This document shows, piece after piece, positions 1 to 7,428 of a DNA stretch of 64,000 nucleotides. This DNA is from Salinarimonas sp052380005 (lineage in GTDB: Bacteria; Pseudomonadota; Alphaproteobacteria; Rhizobiales; Beijerinckiaceae). A program made the translations under genes and the position numbers. The notes beneath the pieces were generated by a model that was given only the letters and a program-made list of their open reading frames with translations, searched no databases and was not told where the DNA came from. Position 1 is the stretch's first letter. Each line of letters opens with the position of its first letter. The stretch lies in NCBI GenBank assembly GCA_052380005.1, contig JBQTCJ010000002.1; one strand, 5' to 3'.

Positions 1-1
1 G

Positions 2-739
2 AACTGCCAGACGCTGCTCGACAACGGCGTCAAGTGCTTCGCCATCGGCACGAAGTTCCTGTGGACCGCGGCTGGCTGGTTCGACTACATCAACCTGCGC
101 ACCAACGGCTACGAGTTCCACATGGACCTCACCGCCGGCCGCGTGCCGTGGACCGATGAGCGCGTGCGGGCGACCTTCGCCAACTGGCGCGAGCTCATCG
201 ACATGAACGCCTACATCGACAACCACACCTCCTATTCCTGGCAGGAGGCGCTGCCCTTCATGGTGCAGGGCGACGCGGCCATGTACCTGATGGGCAACTT
301 CGTGGTCGCGCCGCTTCGCGAGGCGGGGCTCTCCGACGACCAGCTCGGCTTCTTCCAGTTCCCGGCGATCGACCCGGAGCGGCAGATGGCCGAGGAGGCG
401 CCCACCGACACGTTCCACATCCCGGCCCAGGCGCAGAACAAGGACGCCGCCCGCGCCTTCCTGCGCTACGTGGCGGACGCGGAGAACCAGACGATCATCA
501 ACGCCGAGCTCGGCCAGCTGCCGGTCAACGCGCGCGCGACGATCGAGGACGACGAGTTCCTGAACGAGGGCTTCGCCATGCTGTCCGCGGCGCAAGGTCT
601 GGCCCAGTTCTTCGACCGCGACGCGCCGGCCGAGATGGCCAAGGCCGGCATGGAGGGCTTCCAGGAGTTCATGGTGCGCCCGGACAACGTCGACGCGATC
701 CTGGAGCGGCTGGAGCGCGTGCGCCAGCGCGTGTATTGA
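2..739 (+). CDS. Sugar ABC transporter substrate-binding protein (C-terminal 245 residues)
   Basis: The reading frame is open from base 2, so the start and signal peptide lie before the window. The visible part resembles the C-terminal lobe of family-1 extracellular sugar-binding proteins: an aromatic-rich stretch (WTAAGWFDYINLRTNGYEF), a conserved MVQGDAAMYLMGNF segment, and a helical end with PVNARA. It would be periplasmic and deliver a sugar, probably a galactoside given the downstream glycosidases, to the two permeases that follow. It is the first visible gene of an operon running to 9348. The ligand is inferred from context only. Confidence 0.85.
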   Translation, partial: NCQTLLDNGVKCFAIGTKFLWTAAGWFDYINLRTNGYEFHMDLTAGRVPWTDERVRATFANWRELIDMNAYIDNHTSYSWQEALPFMVQGDAAMYLMGNFVVAPLREAGLSDDQLGFFQFPAIDPERQMAEEAPTDTFHIPAQAQNKDAARAFLRYVADAENQTIINAELGQLPVNARATIEDDEFLNEGFAMLSAAQGLAQFFDRDAPAEMAKAGMEGFQEFMVRPDNVDAILERLERVRQRVY

Positions 740-826
740 GCCGTCGAAGTGCGCGCGCGGTCCCGGGCGGCTCGCCGTCCGGGACCGCGGCACCGCATCC
801 TCAGCGACGAACCGAGGAGACCCGCC

Positions 827-1774
827 ATGGTCGCCGTCGCGACCCCGCCGCGCGGAGCCAGGCGCAAGGCGCTCGCGCCGTCCGCCTTCGGCGGGTATTG
901 GCGCCGCAACCAACTCGCGCTCGCGCCGTGGCTCTTCCTGGCGCCGGGCGCGCTGTTCTTCGCGCTCTACGTCGTCGCGCCGATCCTGCAGTCCTTCCAG
1001 ATCTCGCTCTACGAATGGGACGGCCTCGGCACGAAGGAATGGGTGGGCCTGCGCAATTACGAGGAGCTGTGGTGGGACGACGCGTTCTGGACGTCGCTGC
1101 GCAACAACGTGATCTGGCTGGTGCTCTACCTCTTGGCGATTCCGGCGGGGCTGTTCATCGCGCTGTTCCTGAACCAGACCGTCGCCGGAATCCGGATCTA
1201 CAAGTCGCTGTTCTTCTTCCCCTTCGTGATCAGCCAGGTCGTGGTCGGGCTCGTCTTCTCGTGGTTCTACGACCCGACCTTCGGGCTCTTCAACGAGATC
1301 CTCGGCGTCTTCGGGCTCGGGCCGATCGCGGTGCTGGGGGATCCGACCTACGTCACCTACGGGATCATCGCCGCAGGCCTGTGGCCGCAGACGGCCTATT
1401 GCATGATCCTCTACCTCACCGGGCTCAACGCCGTCGACCCGGAGCAGATCGAGGCCGGGCGGCTCGACGGGGCCAAGGGCTGGCGCATGCTCTGGTACGT
1501 CGTCCTGCCGCAGCTGCGCCCGGCGACCTTCATCGCCTTCGTGGTGACGATCATCGGCGCGCTGCGCTCCTTCGACCTCGTGTCGGTGATGACCGCGGGC
1601 GGGCCCTTCGGCGAGAGCCGGGTGCTCGCCTACTACATGTTCGAGGTGGCGCTGTCGGAGTACGGCTTCCGCATGGGCTACGGCGCGGCGATCGCCGTGG
1701 TGCTGTTCGCCATCATGATGATCTACATCGCCTTCTTCCTCGCCAAGATGTACCGCGACGAGAAGGGCGTGTGA
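827..1774 (+). CDS. Carbohydrate ABC transporter permease (MalF/UgpA type)
   Basis: This 315-residue inner-membrane permease has about six hydrophobic segments. The EAA loop that contacts the ATPase is visible as EAGRLDGAKGWRMLWYVVLPQLRP near residue 210. I chose ATG 827 because GAGGAGA lies just upstream; an in-frame GTG at 749 has no comparable ribosome site and would add an arginine-rich tail. The stop overlaps the next start by one base (TGATG), so translation is coupled. It should pair with the permease at 2135-2983. No ATPase gene is in the window; a shared MsmK-like ATPase or one upstream is likely. Confidence 0.9.
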   Translation: MVAVATPPRGARRKALAPSAFGGYWRRNQLALAPWLFLAPGALFFALYVVAPILQSFQISLYEWDGLGTKEWVGLRNYEELWWDDAFWTSLRNNVIWLVLYLLAIPAGLFIALFLNQTVAGIRIYKSLFFFPFVISQVVVGLVFSWFYDPTFGLFNEILGVFGLGPIAVLGDPTYVTYGIIAAGLWPQTAYCMILYLTGLNAVDPEQIEAGRLDGAKGWRMLWYVVLPQLRPATFIAFVVTIIGALRSFDLVSVMTAGGPFGESRVLAYYMFEVALSEYGFRMGYGAAIAVVLFAIMMIYIAFFLAKMYRDEKGV

Positions 1775-2133
1775 TGAGCGCCTCCCTCCGCCAGCGCGTC
1801 GCCGCGATCTGCGCGCCCCTCCCCGGGGCTGAGGCCTCCGACCCGTGGGGCGGCGGGCACGAGGCCTGGAAGGTCGGCGGCAAGATGTTCGCGTGCATCG
1901 GCTCCGTGACGCCGGGCGTCGCGGTGAAGTGCGCCGACGTCGAGACCGCATCCATGCTGATCGAGGCGGGCGTGGGCGCGCGCGCGCCCTACTTCCACCG
2001 CTCCTGGCTGCTCCTGCCGGAGGACGCGCCCGAGGACGAGCTCGCGCATCGGCTCGTCGTCTCCTACGACCTCGTGCGCGCCAAGCTGCCCAGGCGCCTC
2101 CTCGCCGACCTGCCCGTGCGGGAGGGCGCCTGA
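1774..2133 (+). CDS. MmcQ/YjbR family protein inserted between two permease genes
   Basis: This is a 119-residue protein of the MmcQ/YjbR family, which adopts a double-wing DNA-binding-like (CyaY-like) fold and has no settled function. Family features visible are the early LPGAEASDPWGGGHEAWKVGGKMFA segment, VAVKC near residue 50, and the W-L-L-L-P and SYDLVRAKLP segments near the end. Its start overlaps the upstream permease stop, and its stop is one base from the next permease start, so it is translated as part of the sugar transporter operon. The family is usually a stand-alone housekeeping gene, so this placement is odd. The family call is firm; any role in galactoside use is not. Confidence 0.8.
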   Translation: MSASLRQRVAAICAPLPGAEASDPWGGGHEAWKVGGKMFACIGSVTPGVAVKCADVETASMLIEAGVGARAPYFHRSWLLLPEDAPEDELAHRLVVSYDLVRAKLPRRLLADLPVREGA

Positions 2134-2134
2134 C

Positions 2135-2983
2135 ATGTTCCCCACCCCCGTCGAGAAGTCGTCCGCCGCCTGGCGCGCCTCCTATCAGGCGCTCCTGCCC
2201 ATCGCGCTCGTGCTCTGGCTCCTGCCGCTGATCGCGGTGGCGGTGTTCTCGATCCGGCCGGACGCGGACTTCGCCAACGCGAACTACTGGGGCTGGCCGT
2301 CCGCGTTCGACCTGGTGGAGAACTACGGCGCGGTGTTCTTCCGCTCCGACATGCCGCGCTACCTGCTCAACTCGGTGCTGATCACGGTGCCGACCGTGAT
2401 CGGCGCGGTGGGGCTCGCCTGCATGACGGGCTTCGCGCTCGGCGTGTACAAGTTCAAGGCGAACCTGGTCGTCTTCTTCGTCTTCGTCGCCGGCAACTTC
2501 GTGCCCTTCCAGATCCTGATGGTGCCGGTGCGCGAGCTCACCCTCGACCTCGGCCTCTACGACACGAAGACCGGCCTCGTGCTCTTCCACGTCGCCTTCC
2601 AGGCGGGGTTCTGCACGCTGTTCATGCGCAACTTCATCCGTGCGCTGCCGCGCGAGCTGATCGAGGCGGCGCGGGTCGAGGGCGTCTCGGAGATCCGGAT
2701 CTTCTGGTACGTGGTGCTGCCCTTGATGCGCCCGGCCATCGCGGCGCTCTCGGTGCTGATCTTCACCTTCGTCTGGAACGACTACTTCTGGGCGATCGTG
2801 CTCACCCAGGGTCCGGACACGCAGCCGGTGACGGCTGGGATCACGGCCTTCAACTCGCAATACCGCGCGGCCTACCACCTGATGAGCGCGGGCTCGATCG
2901 TCGCCGCACTGCCGCCCGTGCTGATCTTCTTCCTCATGCAGCGCCACTTCATCGCCGGCCTCACCCTCGGGGCGGTCAAATGA
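2135..2983 (+). CDS. Carbohydrate ABC transporter permease (MalG/UgpE type)
   Basis: This 282-residue inner-membrane protein has six predicted transmembrane segments and the EAA loop ELIEAARVEGVSEIRIFWYV near residue 175, followed by LPLMRPAIAAL. It is the second half of the heterodimeric channel for the sugar importer starting before the window. The start ATG sits one base after the MmcQ/YjbR stop. The end overlaps the alpha-galactosidase start by four bases (ATGA), which puts uptake and hydrolysis in one transcript. Confidence 0.92.
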   Translation: MFPTPVEKSSAAWRASYQALLPIALVLWLLPLIAVAVFSIRPDADFANANYWGWPSAFDLVENYGAVFFRSDMPRYLLNSVLITVPTVIGAVGLACMTGFALGVYKFKANLVVFFVFVAGNFVPFQILMVPVRELTLDLGLYDTKTGLVLFHVAFQAGFCTLFMRNFIRALPRELIEAARVEGVSEIRIFWYVVLPLMRPAIAALSVLIFTFVWNDYFWAIVLTQGPDTQPVTAGITAFNSQYRAAYHLMSAGSIVAALPPVLIFFLMQRHFIAGLTLGAVK

Positions 2984-5040
2984 GGCATGCCTGGCGCCTC
3001 GACACGCCGGTGCAGACGCTTCTGCTGGCGAGCCGCGCGGGCGGCCTGCCGGAGGTGGCGCACTGGGGCGCGCCCTTGCCGGCCGACGAGGACCTCGCCG
3101 CGCTCGCCGAGGCGCTGCTGCCGCGCGAGGTCACGGGAGGCATGGCGGATGCCCGCCCGCCGCTCACCATCTGCCCGCTCGCGGGCGACGGGCACGGCGG
3201 CGCGCTCGGGGCCGATCTCGGGGACGCGCACCCGCGGCTCCTGCTCGAGAGCGCCGACTATGCGCAGGGCCGCAGCCTGCGGGCCGTCTTCGTCGGGGAC
3301 GGCCATCGCTATGCGCTCGCGATCGAGGCCGATGCCGAGACGGACGTGCTCGTCCTCTCGGCGACGCTGGACGCGCCCGCGCCGATCCGCCACCTCGCCG
3401 CGCCGGCGCTCCCCGGCCCCCCGCTCGGCGAGGCGGTGACGACCTTCGCCGGGCGCTGGACGTCGGAATTCCAGCGCCGGGACGTGCCCTGGTCCGCCGG
3501 GCCGCACCTGCGCGAGATCCGCGAGGGCCGCACCTCGCACGCGGCCTATCCCGGCCTCCTGATGCCCGCGGGGACGCTGCGGCACGAGACCGGCGAGGTC
3601 TTCGCCCTCGCGCTGGGGCAATCCACCGGCCACCGCCTCGTCGTCGAGGAGCTGCCGGACGGGCGCCGGCAGGTGATGCTCGGCCCCGTGCTGCACCCCG
3701 CCGGCGCGACCCGCGTCGAGGCCGGCCCCCTCTACGCCACGCGCTCGGGCGCGGGCGCGAACGGCGTGCTCGACGCCTTCCACCGGCATCTGCGCGCGCG
3801 GATCGTGCGCGTCCCCGATCCGGCGCGCCCGCGGCCGGTGCACTACAATTCCTGGGAGGCGGTCTACTTCCACCACGACATCGAGGAGCTGAAGGAGATC
3901 GCCACCCGCGCCGCCGCGCTCGGCGCCGAGCGCTTCGTGCTGGACGACGGCTGGTTCAAGGGTCGCAACAACGACACGACGAGCCTGGGCGACTGGATCG
4001 TCGACGCCGACAAGTACCCGGACGGCCTCCACCCGCTCCTCGCCCACGTGCGCGCGCTCGGCATGCGCTTCGGCCTGTGGGTCGAGCCGGAGATGGCGAG
4101 CCCGGATTCCGATCTCGCCCGCGCGCATCCGGCGTGGATCCTCGGCCCCGCCGACCAGCCGCTCGCCCGCAACCAACTCGTCCTCGACCTCTCGCGGGAG
4201 GACGTGCGCGACCACCTCTTCGCCCGGCTCGACGCGCTGCTCGTCGAGTACGACATCGACTACCTGAAGTGGGACCACAACCGCGCGCTCCCCCGCCCGG
4301 ATCATCGGCAGGCCGAGGGCTTCGCCGCGCTGTTGACGCGGTTGCGCGTTGCGCATCCCCTGGTTGAGATCGAGAGCTGCGCGTCGGGCGGCGGGCGGCT
4401 CGACTGGGGGACGCTGGCGCTCACCCAGCGCGTCTGGCTGTCCGACTCGAACGACGCGCTGGAGCGGCTGCGCATCCAGCACGAGGCGCTGCCCTTCCTG
4501 ATCCCCGAGGTCACCGGCAGCCATGTAGGTCCGTGCACCTGCCACACCTCCGGGCGCATCCTGCCGATGCGGCTGCGGGCCTGGACGGCGGCGCAGCGCC
4601 ATTTCGGCTTCGAGATGGACCCCCGCGAGCTCGCGCCCGAGGAGGCGGAGATCCTGGCGGGCGTGTGCGCCTGGTGGAAGGCGCGGCGCGACTGGCTGAT
4701 GCCGGCGCGGCGCCTGCGAATCGACACCGACGACCCGACCCGCCTCGCCGAGATCGCCATCGCGCCCGACCGCGGCCGCTTCGCGCTGTGGCTCGCGCAG
4801 GTCGCGACACCAGGGCGCAGCCTCCCGATCCGCCTGCGCATCCCCGGCCTCGAACAGGACGCACGCTGGCGCGTATCCCTCGCCGACCCCCACGCCCTCT
4901 CGCCGCTCTCGCGCGGCGCCCACCCGCTCGCGTCCAGAGCGATCACGCTCTCGGGCGCCGCCCTCGCCGGCGCAGGCCTCGCGCCGCCGCTCCAGGACCC
5001 GCAGAGCGTCCTCGTGCTCGAAGGAGAGCGTCTGCCATGA
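2980..5040 (+). CDS. Alpha-galactosidase, glycoside hydrolase family 36
   Basis: This 686-residue enzyme should release galactose from alpha-galactosides such as melibiose or raffinose. GH36 hallmarks are visible: an N-terminal beta-sandwich (about 1-280), the barrel start HYNSWEAVYF, LDDGWFKGRN, the WVEPEM motif, and the nucleophile Asp432 in YLKWDHNR. ESCASGGGRLDWG follows, and SDSND (488-492) should contain the acid/base Asp. There is no signal peptide, so it acts in the cytoplasm on imported oligosaccharide. The length is usual for the family. It overlaps both neighbours by four bases, which supports co-translation with the transporter and the galactose-oxidation genes. Confidence 0.93.
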   Translation: MRHAWRLDTPVQTLLLASRAGGLPEVAHWGAPLPADEDLAALAEALLPREVTGGMADARPPLTICPLAGDGHGGALGADLGDAHPRLLLESADYAQGRSLRAVFVGDGHRYALAIEADAETDVLVLSATLDAPAPIRHLAAPALPGPPLGEAVTTFAGRWTSEFQRRDVPWSAGPHLREIREGRTSHAAYPGLLMPAGTLRHETGEVFALALGQSTGHRLVVEELPDGRRQVMLGPVLHPAGATRVEAGPLYATRSGAGANGVLDAFHRHLRARIVRVPDPARPRPVHYNSWEAVYFHHDIEELKEIATRAAALGAERFVLDDGWFKGRNNDTTSLGDWIVDADKYPDGLHPLLAHVRALGMRFGLWVEPEMASPDSDLARAHPAWILGPADQPLARNQLVLDLSREDVRDHLFARLDALLVEYDIDYLKWDHNRALPRPDHRQAEGFAALLTRLRVAHPLVEIESCASGGGRLDWGTLALTQRVWLSDSNDALERLRIQHEALPFLIPEVTGSHVGPCTCHTSGRILPMRLRAWTAAQRHFGFEMDPRELAPEEAEILAGVCAWWKARRDWLMPARRLRIDTDDPTRLAEIAIAPDRGRFALWLAQVATPGRSLPIRLRIPGLEQDARWRVSLADPHALSPLSRGAHPLASRAITLSGAALAGAGLAPPLQDPQSVLVLEGERLP

Positions 5041-5828
5041 ATTCACACGCGACCGCCGAGACCGTCGTGCCCGTCCATCCCGATCTCGCCGGCGCGAGCG
5101 TCTTCGTCACAGGCGGCGGCTCGGGCATCGGCGCGGCGCTGACCGAGGGCTTCCTGCGCCAGGGCGCGAAGGTCGCCTTCGTGCAGCGCTCGGACGCCGC
5201 CGCCTTCTGCGACCGCATGGCGGAGGCGACCGGCAACCGTCCGCTCTTCATCCGCTGCGACGTCACGGACGCCCCCGCACTCGAGCGGGCCATCGCCGAG
5301 GCGTCCGCCGCGCACGGATCCGTCGGCGTGCTGGTCTCCAACGCGGCGAACGACGTGCGCCACACGATCGCCGAAACCGACGCGGCGGCGTGGGAGGCGA
5401 ACCTCGCCGTCAACCTGACGCCCTACTACGTCGCGGCGCGCGCGGCGGCGCCGGGCATGCGCGCGGCGGGCGGAGGGGCGATCGTCAACATGTCCTCGAT
5501 CAGCTACATGATGGGCAATGCCGGCTATCCCGCCTACGTCACGGCGAATGCCGGCATCACCGGCCTCACGAGGGCGCTCGCCCGCGAGTTGGGGCCCGAC
5601 GGCATCCGCGTCAACGCGCTGATGCCGGGCTGGGTGCTGACGGAAAAGCAGATTTCCCACTGGGCGACGCCGCAGGATCTCGCCGCCCATCTGGACAAGC
5701 AATGCCTGAAGCGGCACCTGGAGCCCGCCGACATGGTCGGCGGATGCCTATTCCTGGCGTCCGGCGCGAGCCGGATGATGACGGGCCAGGCTCTGGTGAT
5801 CGACGGCGGGGTCGTGGTGACGGGATGA
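5037..5828 (+). CDS. SDR-family oxidoreductase, probable D-galactose 1-dehydrogenase with atypical active site
   Basis: This 263-residue short-chain dehydrogenase has the cofactor motif TGGGSGIG at 25-32 and the active-site serine region NMSSIS at 151-156. The catalytic Tyr is at 167. The position that should be the Lys of YxxxK reads Asn171 (codon AAT at 5547-5549), a real departure from the family. Its place between alpha-galactosidase and dgoK suggests oxidation of galactose to galactono-lactone, the first step of the De Ley-Doudoroff route. It could instead oxidise another sugar, or be impaired. The ATG at 5037 overlaps the upstream stop, and the end overlaps dgoK, both as ATGA. Confidence 0.85.
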   Translation: MNSHATAETVVPVHPDLAGASVFVTGGGSGIGAALTEGFLRQGAKVAFVQRSDAAAFCDRMAEATGNRPLFIRCDVTDAPALERAIAEASAAHGSVGVLVSNAANDVRHTIAETDAAAWEANLAVNLTPYYVAARAAAPGMRAAGGGAIVNMSSISYMMGNAGYPAYVTANAGITGLTRALARELGPDGIRVNALMPGWVLTEKQISHWATPQDLAAHLDKQCLKRHLEPADMVGGCLFLASGASRMMTGQALVIDGGVVVTG

Positions 5829-6781
5829 CGAAGACGATCGAGACGGCGGGTAAGGGAACCGAGGCGGCCGCGGCGCCCGAGCGCATCGCGGCGGAGTGGA
5901 TCGGCCTCGACTGGGGCACGACGAACCTGCGCGCCTACGCCATGGCCGGCGAGGCCTGCCTCGCCGAGGCCCGCGCCCGCAAGGGCATGAACACGCTCGC
6001 CACGCGCGACGACTTCGAGCGCGCGCTGTTCGATACGGTCGGCGCTTGGCTTCCCGAGGACCCCGAGGCCCGCGTGCGCGTGGTCGCCTGCGGGATGGTC
6101 GGCGCCCGCCAGGGCTGGCGCGAGGCGCCCTACCTGCGCGCGCCGACGAAGCCGATCGGCGAGCCCCGTGCCGTGCCGACCTCGCGGCCGGGCATCCTCG
6201 TGGAGATCCTGCCCGGCATCAGCCAGGACGAGCCCGCCGAGGTGATGCGCGGGGAGGAGACCCAGATCGCGGGGCTGCTGGCGGCCGAGCCGGACTTCGA
6301 AGGCGTCGTCTGCCTGCCGGGCACGCACACGAAGTGGGTGCGCGTCGCCGACGGCTGCATCGTCGCCTTCCGCACGGCCATGACGGGCGAGATCTTCGGG
6401 CTCCTGTCCGAGCGCTCGGTGCTGCGCCACGTGATGGACGAGGAGTGGGACGACGGCATCTTCGCCGCCGCGGTGGCGGAGGCCGCCGCCGATCCCGCGC
6501 AGGCGCCGCTCGCCTTCTTCCGCATCCGCGCGCAGAGCCTCCTGCACGACACGATCCCCGGCGAGAGCCGCGCGCGGCTGTCGGGCCTCCTGATCGGCGC
6601 GGAGCTCGCCGCGCTCGGGCCGTTCCGGGAGGCGGCGGCGGTGCGGGTCGTCGGCAACGCCGTGCTGGCGGGGCACTACGCCAAGGCGCTCGGCGCGCTC
6701 GGGCAGGGCGCCATCCTGCACGACGGCGCCGCCATGACCCGCGCCGGCCTCGCGGCCGCCTGGGCGCGAGGCGCGCCGTGA
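5825..6781 (+). CDS. dgoK: 2-dehydro-3-deoxygalactonokinase
   Basis: This 318-residue cytoplasmic kinase phosphorylates 2-dehydro-3-deoxy-galactonate with ATP. The phosphate-binding motif GLDWGTTNLRAY appears near residue 24 and the family signature CLPGTHTKWVRV near residue 160, followed by FRTAMTGEIFGLL. The start overlaps the SDR stop (ATGA), and the stop overlaps the GTG start of the aldolase. In order with the SDR and dgoA it gives the late steps of oxidative galactose catabolism. Galactonolactonase and galactonate dehydratase are not in the window. Confidence 0.93.
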   Translation: MTKTIETAGKGTEAAAAPERIAAEWIGLDWGTTNLRAYAMAGEACLAEARARKGMNTLATRDDFERALFDTVGAWLPEDPEARVRVVACGMVGARQGWREAPYLRAPTKPIGEPRAVPTSRPGILVEILPGISQDEPAEVMRGEETQIAGLLAAEPDFEGVVCLPGTHTKWVRVADGCIVAFRTAMTGEIFGLLSERSVLRHVMDEEWDDGIFAAAVAEAAADPAQAPLAFFRIRAQSLLHDTIPGESRARLSGLLIGAELAALGPFREAAAVRVVGNAVLAGHYAKALGALGQGAILHDGAAMTRAGLAAAWARGAP

Positions 6782-7422
6782 GCGAGACGCCCCTCGCCTG
6801 CCGGCGGCCGCTGATCGCCATCCTGCGCGGCATCGCGCCGTCCGAGGCGGTGCCGGTGGCGCGCGCCCTCGTCGAGGCGGGGTTCGGCCTGATCGAGGTG
6901 CCGCTGAACTCGCCCGACCCGCTCGCCTCCATCGCCGCCATGGCCGACGCGCTGGGGGACCGCGCGGACTTCGGCGCGGGGACGGTGCTGACGCCCGAGG
7001 AGGTCGTCGCCGTCGCCGGCGCGGGGGCGCGGTTCGTCGTGTCGCCCAACACCGACGCCGCCGTGATCCGCGAGACGAAGCGGCGCGGGCTCGGCTCGTA
7101 TCCCGGCGCCTTCACGCCCACCGAGTGCCTCGCGGCGCTGAAGGCCGGGGCGGACGCGCTCAAGATCTTCCCCGCCTCGATGATGGGACCCTCCGGCCTG
7201 AAGGCCATCCGCGCGGTGCTGCCCGCCGGCACGCGCGTCTACGCCGTCGGCGGCGCCGACGCCGACACCTTCCCCGCGTGGCTGGCCGCGGGCGCCGACG
7301 GCTTCGGCATCGGCTCGGCGCTCTACGCGCCGGGGCGCGGTGCGGACGAGGTGGGGCGACGGGCGCGGGCGATCGTGGCGGCGTATGATGGGGCGGTTGC
7401 ATCGCCCCTCGGACGAAAGTAG
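6778..7422 (+). CDS. dgoA: 2-dehydro-3-deoxy-6-phosphogalactonate aldolase
   Basis: This 214-residue class I aldolase cleaves 2-dehydro-3-deoxy-6-phosphogalactonate to pyruvate and glyceraldehyde-3-phosphate. Visible features are PLIAILRGI at 11-19, the catalytic Glu40 in LIEVPLNSP, GAGTVLTPEE near 67, the Schiff-base Lys129 in GADALKIFPAS, and a phosphate-binding GGADADTFPAW. I place the start at GTG 6778, which overlaps the dgoK stop (GTGA); ATG starts upstream in this frame lie inside dgoK. The length is standard for the DgoA/KDPG aldolase family. Confidence 0.92.
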   Translation: MSETPLACRRPLIAILRGIAPSEAVPVARALVEAGFGLIEVPLNSPDPLASIAAMADALGDRADFGAGTVLTPEEVVAVAGAGARFVVSPNTDAAVIRETKRRGLGSYPGAFTPTECLAALKAGADALKIFPASMMGPSGLKAIRAVLPAGTRVYAVGGADADTFPAWLAAGADGFGIGSALYAPGRGADEVGRRARAIVAAYDGAVASPLGRK

Positions 7423-7428
7423 AGCCGC

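Noticed and set aside
2872..5046. 724-codon frame antisense to the alpha-galactosidase
   Set aside because: Composition is Arg/Ala/Glu-rich and has no family features; the plus strand carries clear GH36 catalytic motifs.
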